DNA of 64,000 bases from Azotobacter bryophylli (GCF_042643485.1 NZ_JBHRSJ010000012.1:62001-126000); one strand, 5' to 3'. Positions 1 through 9,169 are shown, counted from the stretch's first letter. The notes: a model not told the origin generated them from the letters alone. Made by a program: numbers and translations.

Positions 1-211
1 GCAGCGACAGGCCGGACTGGCGCAACTGCTCGACCAGCTCGCGCAGGTCGACCGGCCGCTCGGCGCGGCGGTTCGGCAGGGCCTCCACGTGCCCGCGCTC
101 GTTGACCGCGAAATAGCCAGCACCCCAGTGGCGGATGCCGTAGACGGTGCGGCTGTCGGCCACGGTCCACTGGCTGCCATCGTCTTTGCGTGTACGTCGT
201 GGTGCGGACAT
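1..211 (-). CDS. speA: Biosynthetic arginine decarboxylase SpeA, N-terminal fragment cut by the window edge
   Basis: This is the first ~70 codons of a gene running off the left edge. The translation begins MSAPRRTRKDDGSQ and continues WTVADSRTVYGIRHWG, the characteristic amino terminus of Pseudomonas biosynthetic arginine decarboxylase, a PLP enzyme making agmatine for putrescine synthesis. The catalytic barrel lies outside the window, so function rests on this N-terminal signature. ATG at 211 opens the conserved reading frame. The next gene on the same strand (yciH) ends 55 bases upstream; the speA–yciH order is the usual Pseudomonas arrangement. Confidence 0.88.
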   Translation of the reverse strand, partial: MSAPRRTRKDDGSQWTVADSRTVYGIRHWGAGYFAVNERGHVEALPNRRAERPVDLRELVEQLRQSGLSL

Positions 212-266
212 CGGGCTCTCCTGTGGCTGGATATCAAACCGGATACGGCGCCGCGCCGGGCGGCGG

Positions 267-638
267 CTAGCCTCCGGACTTCTTCGCCTTGAAACCGCGC
301 TTGCCGAGCTCCTCGACCAGCAGCTCGACGTGCTCGCCCTGGATCTCGATGACGCCGTCCTTGAGCGCGCCGCCGGTGCCGCAGCGGCGCTTGAGGGCGC
401 TGGCCAGCTCCTTCAGCTCGGCCTCGGCCAATGGCACGCCGGTGACGGTGGTCACCGTCTTGCCGCCGCGGCCCTTGGTCTCGCGGCGCACCCGGGCGAT
501 GCCGTCGCCGGCGGGTATCGTGTTCTGCTTGCAGACGCACTGGGCCACCGGCTGGCCGCAATCGGGACAGTGGCGACCGGCGTCGGTGGAGTAGACCAGA
601 CCGCCGAGGGCGGAAAGGGAAGAGGCTTTCTTGGCCAA
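267..638 (-). CDS. yciH: SUI1/eIF1-family translation initiation factor YciH
   Basis: Small bacterial homologue of eukaryotic eIF1, expected to bind the 30S subunit and influence start-codon choice. The N-terminal part carries a CPDC…CVCK cysteine cluster; the C-terminal half is the SUI1 fold (GGKTVTTVTG, then EELGKRGFKAKKSGG at the end). Start choice is ambiguous. An ATG lies at 647, but its only Shine–Dalgarno-like bases (GAGG) abut it. The same GAGG sits at proper spacing for the TTG at 638, which gives the family-typical LAKK beginning (~123 aa). I prefer TTG. Its neighbours are speA downstream and a NUDIX gene upstream. Confidence 0.9.
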   Translation of the reverse strand: MAKKASSLSALGGLVYSTDAGRHCPDCGQPVAQCVCKQNTIPAGDGIARVRRETKGRGGKTVTTVTGVPLAEAELKELASALKRRCGTGGALKDGVIEIQGEHVELLVEELGKRGFKAKKSGG

Positions 639-679
639 GGGAGGCATCCTCGGAAATACGTTCGAACGATGACAATCCA

Positions 680-699
680 GGGGCGAAATCATTCGCCCC
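680..699 (-). terminator. Short perfect hairpin after the NUDIX gene
   Basis: GGGGCGAA, four-base loop, TTCGCCCC: an 8-bp perfect stem in the 85-base gap between the NUDIX stop and yciH. There is no convincing U-tract on the minus strand, so this is a weak intrinsic terminator or simply a stable intergenic hairpin separating the two genes. Confidence 0.35.
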
Positions 700-723
700 G
701 ATTCGCAGGGGACAGGCCGGAGC

Positions 724-1251
724 CTATCCCAGATAACGCCGCAGGGCTTCCAGGGAATCCGGGCAGTAGGGCAACTCGAGCGCCTCGCGCAGCGCCTCGG
801 CAGGGGCGATGAAGCGCGCCTCCAGCACCTCCTCCGGCTGCAGCACCAGTGGGGCGTCGGAGACCGCGGAGAACACCCCGCACCAGAGGCGGTTGTCCGG
901 CTCGTCGAAGAAGAAGCGCCCATGTTCGCGCAGCGCCACCCCGGCGATGCCGAGCTCCTCCTCCAGTTCGCGGGCGGCGGACTCCGGGTAGTCCTCGCCG
1001 GCCTGCACCATGCCGCCGGCGGCCACATCCCAGTAGCCGGGATAGATCGCCTTGCTCAGGGTGCGGCGGTGCACGCAGAGCTGCCCGGCGCCGTTGAACA
1101 GCAGGATGAAGGTGCCGCGGCCGATCAGCCGGCGCTCGCGCAGCTCGGCGCGGGGCAGCGCGCCGAGCGGGCGGTCCCGCTCGTCGACCCAGGCGACCCG
1201 TTCGGCGTCGGAGGCGGCGCGGTGGGCCGCCTCCCGTTCGGCATCGACCAT
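724..1251 (-). CDS. NUDIX hydrolase (YfcD-like)
   Basis: 175-aa protein with a complete NUDIX box: Gly, five residues, Glu, seven residues, then RELEEELGI (G-x5-E-x7-REUxEExGU), near residues 73–95. The N-terminal ~35 residues (WVDERDRPLGALPRAELRER) match the isopentenyl-diphosphate-isomerase-like YfcD group, whose substrates are poorly known; a nucleoside- or other diphosphate is expected. ATG at 1251 overlaps the stop of the upstream DUF2333 gene (TGATG), so the two are translationally coupled. Family is certain; substrate is not. Confidence 0.93.
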   Translation of the reverse strand: MVDAEREAAHRAASDAERVAWVDERDRPLGALPRAELRERRLIGRGTFILLFNGAGQLCVHRRTLSKAIYPGYWDVAAGGMVQAGEDYPESAARELEEELGIAGVALREHGRFFFDEPDNRLWCGVFSAVSDAPLVLQPEEVLEARFIAPAEALREALELPYCPDSLEALRRYLG

Positions 1252-2321
1252 CAGCCCTGGGCCAGCAGCATGCGCAGATCGATGATCGCGGCGTTGGCCC
1301 GGGAGATGTAGTTGGCCATCACCAGCGAGTGGTTGGCGAGGATGCCGTAGCCGCTGCCGTTCAGCACCATCGGGCTCCACAGCGGCGCCTGCGCCGCCTC
1401 CAGCTCGCGGATGATCTGCCGCACGCTGACGGTGGCGTTCTTCTTCGCCAGCACGTCGGCGAAGTCCACCTCGATGGCGCGCAGCAGGTGCGACAGCGCC
1501 CAAGCCTGACCGCGGGCCTCATAGAACACGTTGTCGATCTGCAGCCAGGGGGTTTTGACGATCTCCTCGTTGACCTGCGGGATCAGGCCCTTGCTGGCGG
1601 CTTCCTGCGGCGCTATGTCGGTATTCAGGCGCACCCGCCCGACGCTGGCGGAGAGCCGCTGCGACAGCGAGCCGAGACGGGTCGAGACGTCGCCCAGCCA
1701 ATTGTTGAGGTTGTCGGCGCGGGCGTAGAAAATCGCCTGCGGCTGGGCCGGGTCGCTCAGGCGCGCCAGGTAGCTGTCGAGAAACTTGAGGCCGTCGCGA
1801 TATTCGGTCTCCGAGGCCGGCAGGGCCCAACTGCGGTTGTCGAAGTTTAAATGCGGCTCGGCCTTGGCCAAATCGGGGTCCTCGGTGGACTGCGACTGGG
1901 AGCGGGCGAAGTCCTTGCGCAGCGAACGCGACAGATCGCGCACCTGCACCAGCACGCCGTACTCCCAGCTCGGCATGTTGTCCAGCCAGAGTCCGGGCGG
2001 GGCGATGTCGTTGGACAGGTAGCCGCCGGGCTTGTCGAGCAGGGTGCTGGACACCCGCTTCAGGGTGGCGACCGTGGTGTAGCCCGTGACCAGTTGCCGC
2101 TGCGCCTGCTCGGCCGCGGCGGCGGCGCTCTGCTGCACCGGGAAAGGCTCCGGCTCCTGGCTCCAGTACCAGCCGAGCAACAGGGTCACCAGCAGGTAGA
2201 GGCCGAGCAACAACCCCAGGGAGCGTCCGAGCCAGCGGTTGCCGAAATAACTGCCCACGTCCTCCATGGCGTTGTCGACACGGTCGCGCGTACCGCCTGC
2301 GCGTTTCATCCAGTCCAGCAT
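1251..2321 (-). CDS. DUF2333 family membrane-anchored protein
   Basis: 356-aa conserved protein of unknown function. A short cytoplasmic N-terminus is followed by one clear transmembrane helix at about residues 30–50 (LGRSLGLLLGLYLLVTLLLGW). A long, probably periplasmic domain of DUF2333 type fills the rest, rich in charged helices. ATG at 2321 is preceded by AGGA at good spacing; a longer frame reading back to 2396 has no comparable ribosome site. It is the first gene of a coupled pair with the NUDIX hydrolase and diverges from dsbD across 187 bases. No catalytic motif was recognised. Confidence 0.88.
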   Translation of the reverse strand: MLDWMKRAGGTRDRVDNAMEDVGSYFGNRWLGRSLGLLLGLYLLVTLLLGWYWSQEPEPFPVQQSAAAAAEQAQRQLVTGYTTVATLKRVSSTLLDKPGGYLSNDIAPPGLWLDNMPSWEYGVLVQVRDLSRSLRKDFARSQSQSTEDPDLAKAEPHLNFDNRSWALPASETEYRDGLKFLDSYLARLSDPAQPQAIFYARADNLNNWLGDVSTRLGSLSQRLSASVGRVRLNTDIAPQEAASKGLIPQVNEEIVKTPWLQIDNVFYEARGQAWALSHLLRAIEVDFADVLAKKNATVSVRQIIRELEAAQAPLWSPMVLNGSGYGILANHSLVMANYISRANAAIIDLRMLLAQG

Positions 2322-2508
2322 GACTAAATCCTTCCTACGTTCGGAGATTCGGGCGCAATCCGACGGGCCGGTTGCGCGAAACAGGGAGCCTAGCACTATA
2401 AGGGATGCGCCGACGCCGTGCAGCGCCGCGACAAAATCGCTTACACCCTCGCCTGCAGTCGGCGGCCGGCTCCGGTATCATGTGAGGATTTGTTGCTTCG
2501 AGAAGTTC

Positions 2509-4323
2509 ATGCGACGCCTGTTGATCCTGCTTCTGCTGCTGTTCTCGCTGCCCGCCGCTGCCGGCCTGTTCGACAGCCGCCCGAGCGCCGCCTTCGGCGA
2601 GCTGAACAACAGCGGCGACTTCCTGCCGGTGCGTCAGGCCTTCCGCCTGAGCCTGGTGGAAAGCACGCCGGAAGCGGTCCGGCTGCGCTTCGTCGCAGCA
2701 GAAGGCTACTACCTCTATCGCCAGCGCTTCCAGTTCCGCGCGGAACCCGCCACGGTCGGGCTCGGCGCGGCGCGTCTGCCGGCCGGCGAGCGCAAGACCG
2801 ACGAGTTCTTCGGTGAGGTCGAGGTCTACCACGGCATCCTCGACATCGAGCTGCCGCTGGACAATCCCGACCGTCAGCCGTTCACCCTCCAGGTCACCTA
2901 CCAGGGCTGCGCCGACAAGGGCCTGTGCTACCCGCCGGAGACCGAACGACTGGCGATCGGCGGCCCCCCGGCGGCCGAGCCCCGGGCGGGCATCGTCCCG
3001 AGCGCAGCCGCCGCGGATGCCGATAGCGCCGGCGCCTGGAGCTGGCGGGCACTGGCGCTGTTCTTCCTCGCCGGTCTCGGCCTGACCTTCACCCCCTGCG
3101 TCCTGCCGATGCTGCCGATCCTCTCCGGGGTGGTGCTGCGCGGCCAGATCGGCGGCGCCCGCGGCCTGATCCTGTCGCTGGCCTATGTCCTGCCGATGGC
3201 CGCCTGCTTCGCCCTGCTCGGCGCCCTGATGGGGACGTTCGGCGCCGAGCTGAACCTGCAGGCACGTCTGCAGTCGCCCTGGGTACTGGTGCCCTTCGCC
3301 GCCTTCTTCGGGCTGTTCGCCCTGGCCATGTTCGGCGTCTACGAGCTGCGCCTGCCGGCCTTCCTCCGCGCGCCGCTGGACCGCCTGGCCGGCAACACCC
3401 GCGGCGGCTCGATCTGGGGCGCCGCGGCGCTCGGCGTGGTTTCCAGCCTGCTGGTGTCGCCCTGCGTCTCCGCGCCGCTGGCCGGCGCCCTGCTCTACAT
3501 CAGCAGCAGCGGCGACGCCCTGGGCGGCGGCCTCAAGCTGTTCGTCCTCGGCCTCGGTATGGGTGCCCCGCTGGTGCTGTTCGCCACCGGCGGTGGTGCC
3601 CTGCTGCCCAAGAGCGGCCCGTGGATGGTCGCGGTACGCAACGCCTTCGGCGTGCTGCTGCTGGCGGTCGCCGTGTGGATGCTCGAACGCGTGCTGCCCG
3701 GCCCGCTGGCCCTGGCCCTGTGGGGGCTGCTGGCGGCCGGCGTGGCGCTGTTCCTCGGCGCCCTCGAATTCACCGCCAAGAGCCACCGGCAGAAGCTCGG
3801 TCAGTTATTCGGCCTCCTGCTGCTGGTCTACGCCCTGGCCAGTTGGACCGGCGCCCTGCGCGGCGAATCCGACCCGCTGCGCCCGCTCGGCACGCCCGCG
3901 CCGCTCGGTGCCACCGCCGCTCAGCCGGCCGGTGCCTGGCAGACCGTCGACAGCCCGGCCGCGCTGGATGCCGTCCTGCAGGAGGCCAGGGCGGCCGGAC
4001 AGCCGCTGCTGCTCGACTGGTACGCCGACTGGTGCATCAGCTGCAAGGTGATCGAGCGCGAGGTGTTCTCCGCCGCGGAAGTCGCCGCCCGCCTCGGCGA
4101 CTTCCGGCTGGTCCGCTTCGACATCACCGCCAGCACCCCCGCGCAGCGCACCCTGCTTGATCGCTACCAGCTGTTCGGCCCGCCGGCGATCCAGTTCTTC
4201 GCTGCCGACGGCCAGGAGCAGAAAAACCTGCGGGTGGTGGGGGAGATCGATGCGACCGCCTTCGCAAAACGCCTTCAGGAAAGTCTTTCCCGGCGTTTAT
4301 CCGACGGAAATAACCAGAAATAG
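2509..4323 (+). CDS. dsbD: Thiol:disulfide interchange protein DsbD
   Basis: 604-aa inner-membrane reductase that carries electrons from cytoplasmic thioredoxin to periplasmic DsbC, DsbG and cytochrome c maturation. All three modules are visible. A signal peptide (1–18) leads the periplasmic alpha domain with its redox pair C134/C140 (CADKGLCYPPE). The membrane domain has eight hydrophobic segments and the cysteines TPCVLPM (C197) and SPCVSAPL (C319). The C-terminal thioredoxin-like domain has WCISC (C509/C512). ATG at 2509 opens the signal peptide; the frame is open further upstream but without a leader. It sits ahead of aroQ with a 133-base gap. Confidence 0.97.
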   Translation: MRRLLILLLLLFSLPAAAGLFDSRPSAAFGELNNSGDFLPVRQAFRLSLVESTPEAVRLRFVAAEGYYLYRQRFQFRAEPATVGLGAARLPAGERKTDEFFGEVEVYHGILDIELPLDNPDRQPFTLQVTYQGCADKGLCYPPETERLAIGGPPAAEPRAGIVPSAAAADADSAGAWSWRALALFFLAGLGLTFTPCVLPMLPILSGVVLRGQIGGARGLILSLAYVLPMAACFALLGALMGTFGAELNLQARLQSPWVLVPFAAFFGLFALAMFGVYELRLPAFLRAPLDRLAGNTRGGSIWGAAALGVVSSLLVSPCVSAPLAGALLYISSSGDALGGGLKLFVLGLGMGAPLVLFATGGGALLPKSGPWMVAVRNAFGVLLLAVAVWMLERVLPGPLALALWGLLAAGVALFLGALEFTAKSHRQKLGQLFGLLLLVYALASWTGALRGESDPLRPLGTPAPLGATAAQPAGAWQTVDSPAALDAVLQEARAAGQPLLLDWYADWCISCKVIEREVFSAAEVAARLGDFRLVRFDITASTPAQRTLLDRYQLFGPPAIQFFAADGQEQKNLRVVGEIDATAFAKRLQESLSRRLSDGNNQK

Positions 4324-4456
4324 CGGGCAAAATGCGGACATTTACAGCTAAAATGCCAATCAGCAGCAGGCAGTCGCTCGCAGCCCGCCAGCGGGCGGGT
4401 CGCGCAGAGAGCGCCTGCGACGCAGCTTTTCAGTAACAAGGGAGATCATCACCGAC

Positions 4457-4900
4457 ATGGCGACCCTACTGGTGCTCCATGGGCCCAACCTCAACCTGCT
4501 GGGGACCCGCGAGCCCGGCGTCTACGGCGCCACCACCCTCGCCCAGATCAACCAGGATCTCGAGCAGCGCGCCCGCGAAGCCGGCCATCGCCTGTTCCAT
4601 CTGCAGAGCAATGCCGAACACGAGCTGATCGAGCGGATCCACGCCGCGCGCAACGAGGGAGTGGATTACATCATCATCAATCCGGCGGCTTTCACCCACA
4701 CAAGTGTAGCCCTACGTGACGCATTGCTGGCGGTGAGCATCCCATTCACCGAAGTGCACCTGTCCAACGTGCACAAGCGCGAACCGTTCCGCCATCACTC
4801 CTACTTCTCCGATGTCGCCGTGGGAGTGATTTGCGGCCTGGGCGCCATCGGTTACCGGCTGGCCCTGGAAGCCGCCCTCGAACACCTAGAACGACCCTGA
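4457..4900 (+). CDS. aroQ: Type II 3-dehydroquinate dehydratase
   Basis: Converts 3-dehydroquinate to 3-dehydroshikimate in the shikimate pathway, as a dodecamer. The 147-aa length and motifs are classical: HGPNLNLLGTREP at the N-terminus with the catalytic tyrosine shortly after (GVYG), QSNAEHELIERIH, INPAAFTHTS, and EVHLSNVHKREPFRHHS near the C-terminus. GGGAG lies about a dozen bases before the ATG. It starts the aroQ–accB–accC run, with a 23-base gap to accB. aroB and aroK of the same pathway lie in this window at 43.9–45.6 kb. Confidence 0.97.
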   Translation: MATLLVLHGPNLNLLGTREPGVYGATTLAQINQDLEQRAREAGHRLFHLQSNAEHELIERIHAARNEGVDYIIINPAAFTHTSVALRDALLAVSIPFTEVHLSNVHKREPFRHHSYFSDVAVGVICGLGAIGYRLALEAALEHLERP

Positions 4901-4923
4901 TTTTCAACTGGGAGCATTCCTGA

Positions 4924-5388
4924 ATGGATATCCGCAAAGTCAAGAAACTGATCGAACTGCTGGAAGAGTCCGGCATCGACGAGCTGGAAATTCGCGAAGG
5001 CGAAGAATCGGTACGCATCAGCCGCAACAGCAAGGCCATCGCCCAACCGATCTACGCCGCCGCCCCGGCCCCGCTCGCCGCCGCCGCCCCGGCGCTCGCC
5101 GCCGCTCCGGCCGCTTTCGCCGAAGCCGCAGCTCCAGCCGCTCCGCAGCTGAACGGCCACGTGGTGCGTTCGCCGATGGTCGGCACCTTCTACCGCTCGC
5201 CATCGCCGACGGCCAAGGTCTTCGTCGAAGTCGGCCAGAGCGTGAAGAAGGGCGACACCCTCTGCATCGTCGAAGCCATGAAGATGATGAACCACATCGA
5301 AGCCGAGACCAGCGGCGTCATCGAATCCATCCTGGTGGAGAACGGGCAGCCGGTAGAATACGACCAGCCGCTGTTCACCATCGTTTGA
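4924..5388 (+). CDS. accB: Biotin carboxyl carrier protein of acetyl-CoA carboxylase
   Basis: 154-aa BCCP that carries biotin between the carboxylase (AccC) and transferase (AccAD) in malonyl-CoA synthesis. The N-terminal dimerisation region MDIRKVKKLIELL is followed by an Ala/Pro-rich flexible linker (about residues 40–77). The biotinyl domain then has the modification site EAMKMM, with the biotinylated lysine at K120. GGGAG precedes the ATG. accC follows after 17 bases, so the two are co-transcribed. Confidence 0.98.
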   Translation: MDIRKVKKLIELLEESGIDELEIREGEESVRISRNSKAIAQPIYAAAPAPLAAAAPALAAAPAAFAEAAAPAAPQLNGHVVRSPMVGTFYRSPSPTAKVFVEVGQSVKKGDTLCIVEAMKMMNHIEAETSGVIESILVENGQPVEYDQPLFTIV

Positions 5389-5405
5389 ACCGCGGAGAAC
5401 CTGCG

Positions 5406-6749
5406 ATGTTGGAAAAAGTCCTGATCGCCAATCGCGGCGAGATCGCCCTGCGTATCCTGCGTGCCTGCAAGGAGCTGGGCATCAAGACGGTGGCTGTGTA
5501 TTCGACGGCGGACCGCGACCTGATGCACCTGGGCCTCGCCGACGAGAGCGTGTGCATCGGCCCGGCTCCGGCGGCCAAATCCTACCTGCACATCCCGGCC
5601 ATCATCGCCGCCGCCGAAGTGACCGGCGCGACCGGGATCCATCCGGGCTACGGCTTCCTCGCCGAGAACGCCGACTTCGCCGAGCAGGTGGAGAAATCCG
5701 GCTTCGCCTTCATCGGCCCGACCGCCGACGTGATCCGCCTGATGGGCGACAAGGTTTCGGCCAAGCACGCCATGAAGCAGGCCGGCGTGCCCACCGTGCC
5801 CGGTTCCGACGGTCCGCTGCCGGAAAACGAGGAAGAGGCCCTAGCCATCGCCCGCGACGTCGGCTATCCGGTGATCATCAAGGCCGCCGGCGGCGGCGGC
5901 GGTCGCGGCATGCGCGTGGTGCACAAGGAAGAGGACCTGATCAAGTCGGCGCGACTGACCCGCACCGAGGCCGAAGCGGCCTTCGGCAACGGCATGGTCT
6001 ACCTGGAGAAGTTCCTGGTGAACCCGCGCCACGTGGAGGTACAGGTACTGTCCGACGGACAGGGCAACGCCATCCACCTGGGCGACCGCGACTGCTCGCT
6101 GCAGCGCCGTCACCAGAAGGTGCTGGAAGAGGCCCCGGCGCCGCACATCGACGAAAAGGCCCGCGCCGAGGTGCTGGACCGCTGCGTGCGCGCCTGCATC
6201 GAGATCGGCTACCGCGGCGCCGGCACCTTCGAGTTCCTCTATGAAGACGGCAACTTCTACTTCATCGAGATGAACACCCGCGTGCAGGTCGAACACCCGG
6301 TCACCGAGATGGTCACCGGCATCGACATCGTCAAGGAGATGCTGCGCATCGCCGGCGGCGAGAAGCTGTCCATCCGCCAGGAGGACGTGGTGATCCGCGG
6401 CCACGCGCTGGAATGCCGGGTCAACGCCGAGGACCCGGAGACCTTCATGCCCAGCCCCGGCCGGGTCAAGCACTTCCACGCCCCGGGCGGCAACGGCATC
6501 CGCGTCGACTCGCACCTGTACAGCGGCTATGCGGTACCGCCGAACTACGACTCGCTGATCGGCAAGCTGATCGCCTACGGCAAGGATCGCGACGAGGCCA
6601 TGGCGCGCATGCGCAACGCCCTCGACGAGATCGTGGTCGACGGTATCAAGACCAACGTGCCGCTGCACCGCGATCTGGTCCGCGACGCGAGCTTCTGCAA
6701 GGGCGGCGTCAACATCCACTATCTGGAGCACAAGCTGGCCGACAAGTAA
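5406..6749 (+). CDS. accC: Acetyl-CoA carboxylase, biotin carboxylase subunit
   Basis: 447-aa ATP-grasp enzyme carboxylating the biotin on AccB. It begins MLEKVLIANRGEIALR. The glycine-rich ATP loop is KAAGGGGGRGMRVV (about residues 159–172), and downstream are HLGDRDCSLQRRHQK, FIEMNTRVQVEHPVTE and the C-terminal cap. ATG at 5406 follows GGAGAA at ideal spacing. It is the last gene of the aroQ–accBC run; a GC-rich hairpin follows it. Confidence 0.98.
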   Translation: MLEKVLIANRGEIALRILRACKELGIKTVAVYSTADRDLMHLGLADESVCIGPAPAAKSYLHIPAIIAAAEVTGATGIHPGYGFLAENADFAEQVEKSGFAFIGPTADVIRLMGDKVSAKHAMKQAGVPTVPGSDGPLPENEEEALAIARDVGYPVIIKAAGGGGGRGMRVVHKEEDLIKSARLTRTEAEAAFGNGMVYLEKFLVNPRHVEVQVLSDGQGNAIHLGDRDCSLQRRHQKVLEEAPAPHIDEKARAEVLDRCVRACIEIGYRGAGTFEFLYEDGNFYFIEMNTRVQVEHPVTEMVTGIDIVKEMLRIAGGEKLSIRQEDVVIRGHALECRVNAEDPETFMPSPGRVKHFHAPGGNGIRVDSHLYSGYAVPPNYDSLIGKLIAYGKDRDEAMARMRNALDEIVVDGIKTNVPLHRDLVRDASFCKGGVNIHYLEHKLADK

Positions 6750-6771
6750 GCCTGCCCAGCGGTGGATAATG

Positions 6772-6803
6772 ACGGGCCGCCATCCCAGCGATGCGCGGCC
6801 CGT
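6772..6803 (+). terminator. Probable terminator after accC
   Basis: ACGGGCCGC … GCGGCCCGT, a 9-bp perfect stem with a 14-base loop, 22 bases after the accC stop and followed by a short T-containing run (TCCGTTT). The U-tract is weak, so readthrough into prmA is possible. Confidence 0.42.
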
Positions 6804-6868
6804 TCCGTTTCCAGTCAGCCGATTTTCCGCCCCGCTGCAGCGGGGCCCGCTCTGCCATGAGGTATGCC

Positions 6869-7747
6869 ATGCCCTGGTTACAAGTCCGTCTCGCCATCAC
6901 CCCGGAACAGGCCCAGACCTACGAGGACGCCCTGCTCGACGTGGGCGCCGTCTCGGTGACCTTCATGGATGCCGAGGACCAGCCGATCTTCGAGCCCGAT
7001 CTCGGCACCACTCCGCTCTGGTCGCACACCCATCTGCTCGCCCTGTTCGAGGCGGACGTGGACCCCGCCCCCCTCCTCGCCCACCTGGAACTGCTGACCG
7101 GCGCCGCGCTACCGGAGCACCAGATCGAGCGCATCGAGGACCAGGACTGGGAACGCAGCTGGATGGATAACTTCCAGCCGATGCGCTTCGGCCGCCGCCT
7201 GTGGATAGTGCCGAGCTGGCACGAGGCGCCGCAGCCGGAGGCGGTCAACCTGCTGCTCGATCCGGGCCTGGCCTTCGGCACCGGCACCCACCCGACTACC
7301 GCCCTGTGCCTGGAGTGGCTCGATGCCCAGGACCTGGCCGGCTGCACGGTGCTGGACTTCGGCTGCGGCTCCGGCATCCTGGCCATCGCCGCGCTGCTGC
7401 TCGGTGCCGAGCGGGCGATCGGCACCGACATCGACCCACAGGCCCTGGAGGCCTCCCGCGACAACGCCGGCCGCAACGGCATCGCCCCCGAGCGCTTCCC
7501 GCTCTACCTGCCCGAGCAACTGCCGCAGCAGCAGGCCGACGTGGTGGTGGCGAACATCCTCGCCGGCCCGCTGGTGCAACTGGCGCCGCGGATCACCTCG
7601 CTGGTCAAGCCGGGCGGCCGCCTGGCGCTGTCCGGCATCCTCGCCGAACAGGCCGAGGAGGTGCGCACTGCCTACGCCGACGCCTTCGAGCTCGAGCCGA
7701 CCGCGGAAAAGGACGGCTGGGTGAGGATCGGCGGCGTGCGCCGCTGA
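6869..7747 (+). CDS. prmA: Ribosomal protein L11 methyltransferase
   Basis: Trimethylates lysines and the N-terminus of ribosomal protein L11 using S-adenosylmethionine. The 292-aa length equals E. coli PrmA. The N-terminal substrate-binding domain (MPWLQVRLAITPEQ, WMDNFQPMRFG) is followed by the SAM-binding fold with VLDFGCGSGILAIAAL, an acidic residue in GTDIDPQA, and the catalytic-loop motif NILAGPL. ATG at 6869 follows TGAGG at 7 bases; an in-frame upstream extension to 6791 lacks family similarity. Order accC–prmA is standard in Pseudomonas. Confidence 0.97.
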   Translation: MPWLQVRLAITPEQAQTYEDALLDVGAVSVTFMDAEDQPIFEPDLGTTPLWSHTHLLALFEADVDPAPLLAHLELLTGAALPEHQIERIEDQDWERSWMDNFQPMRFGRRLWIVPSWHEAPQPEAVNLLLDPGLAFGTGTHPTTALCLEWLDAQDLAGCTVLDFGCGSGILAIAALLLGAERAIGTDIDPQALEASRDNAGRNGIAPERFPLYLPEQLPQQQADVVVANILAGPLVQLAPRITSLVKPGGRLALSGILAEQAEEVRTAYADAFELEPTAEKDGWVRIGGVRR

Positions 7748-7822
7748 TTCGCGCGGAGCCGGCGCCCCTGCCGCTCCTCCCGGGCCTGGGTTAGACTAGC
7801 GCCCCCAGCTCCCTATCGCAGA

Positions 7823-7846
7823 GCGCCGGCAGTGGATGGCCGGCGC
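7823..7846 (+). other. GC-rich hairpin in the leader of the DUF3426 gene
   Basis: GCGCCGGC, 8-base loop, GCCGGCGC: a perfect 8-bp inverted repeat 28 bases before the next start codon. There is no U-tract. It could be a prmA end structure or a leader stem; I have no evidence for regulation. Confidence 0.3.
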
Positions 7847-7873
7847 CCGAAGTGCCGGCCATCGGATCAACGC

Positions 7874-9091
7874 ATGACAGACACCTTCGTCACCCAGTGC
7901 CCCCATTGCCAGACCCGCTTCCGGGTCAATCGACCGCAGCTGGACGCGGCGCGCGGCATGGCGCGTTGCGGCACCTGCCTGCAGGTGTTCAATGCCGCGC
8001 AGAACCTGCTCACGTCTGCGGCCATGAAGGAAGCGGCCCCCGCCGTCGCGCGTGCACCGGCGACCGAGCCCGCGCCGACCGACAAGCCGGCGGCTGCCAG
8101 TCAGCAGCCGCAGCCCGGGCTGTGGTCGCACGACGACCTCGACCTGGCCGATCTGGATCTGGACAACCTCGACCTCGACGCCGAACTGGCCAAGCTGGAA
8201 GCCCTGGAGCGCCAGCAGCAGCTCGAGCGCTCGGCCGCCGCGGCCGAGCCGGCGCCCGCCCCGGCTGCGCGGACCAGGGACGAGGAACCCAGAATCACCA
8301 CGCTCCGTCCGACCAAGCCGGCCGCCGCCCCCCCTCCCGAGCACGAGGAGCCGGCGCCGCCACCGACCAGCTCGCTGCTGATCACGCCGAGCGGCAAGGG
8401 CGAGCGCAGCGAGCCCACGCTGTCCCTGGATCGCCTGATCGTCGAGGAGGACGAGCACGACGACCGACTGGTGGCGGAGCCGGATCTGGACGAAGAGCCG
8501 ATCGCCAGCCCCGAGCGAACCGGGCGCAAGCAACCGGAGCAGCCGGCGGAGGCCCTCTTCGAACTGGACGAGGAGCCCCTGCAGCTGGACTGGCAGAAGC
8601 CGCGCAAGCCCTGGGGCCGCTGGCTCGGCTGGGGACTGCTGAACCTGCTGGCCGCCGCTGCCCTGGCTGGCCAGTACGTCTGGTACCACTTCGACGAACT
8701 GGCTCGGCAGGAGGACTATCGGCCCTGGTTCGAAGAGCTCTGCCCGATGCTGGGCTGCAGCCTGCCGCCCAGGGTCGACATCGGCCAGATCAAGAGCAGC
8801 AATCTGGTTGTGCGCAAGCATCCGGAATTCAGCGGCGCCCTGGTGGTCGACGCGATCATCTACAACCGTGCGTCCTTCGCCCAGCCGTTCCCCCTGCTCG
8901 AACTGCGCTTCACCGACCTGAGCGGACTGGTGGTTGCCAGCCGGCGCTTCAAACCGGGTGAATACCTCGGCGGGGAGCTGGCCGGACAGGAGCAGATGCC
9001 GCCGCAGACCCCCATCCACATCGCCCTGGAAATCCTCGACCCGGGGCCCCAGGCGGTGAATTACAGCCTAAGCTTCCATTCTCCGGAATGA
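7874..9091 (+). CDS. Zinc-ribbon and DUF3426 domain membrane protein
   Basis: 405-aa protein with three parts. The N-terminal MJ0042-type zinc ribbon has C9-x2-C12 and C32-x2-C35 (CPHC, CGTC). A long low-complexity, acidic and Ala/Pro-rich linker spans about residues 60–245. A transmembrane helix near 252–272 (LLNLLAAAALAGQYVW) leads into a C-terminal DUF3426 domain predicted outside the cytoplasm. The topology suggests a cytoplasmic zinc-ribbon sensor tethered to a periplasmic module; the role is unknown. ATG at 7874 begins the zinc ribbon directly. Located between prmA and dusB–fis. Confidence 0.9.
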   Translation: MTDTFVTQCPHCQTRFRVNRPQLDAARGMARCGTCLQVFNAAQNLLTSAAMKEAAPAVARAPATEPAPTDKPAAASQQPQPGLWSHDDLDLADLDLDNLDLDAELAKLEALERQQQLERSAAAAEPAPAPAARTRDEEPRITTLRPTKPAAAPPPEHEEPAPPPTSSLLITPSGKGERSEPTLSLDRLIVEEDEHDDRLVAEPDLDEEPIASPERTGRKQPEQPAEALFELDEEPLQLDWQKPRKPWGRWLGWGLLNLLAAAALAGQYVWYHFDELARQEDYRPWFEELCPMLGCSLPPRVDIGQIKSSNLVVRKHPEFSGALVVDAIIYNRASFAQPFPLLELRFTDLSGLVVASRRFKPGEYLGGELAGQEQMPPQTPIHIALEILDPGPQAVNYSLSFHSPE

Positions 9092-9169
9092 GCCTCCGGC
9101 GCTCGCCGGCGGGCGCCCGCCCGCCCCGGCGCCCGGCCGGCGATTGTTCATAATTTGTGCAAAACTGCT

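Noticed and set aside
2322..2508. Missing genes between the DUF2333 gene and dsbD as a deletion scar
   Set aside because: P. aeruginosa has extra genes here from memory, but nothing in this 187-base gap looks like a remnant, so no scar is claimed.
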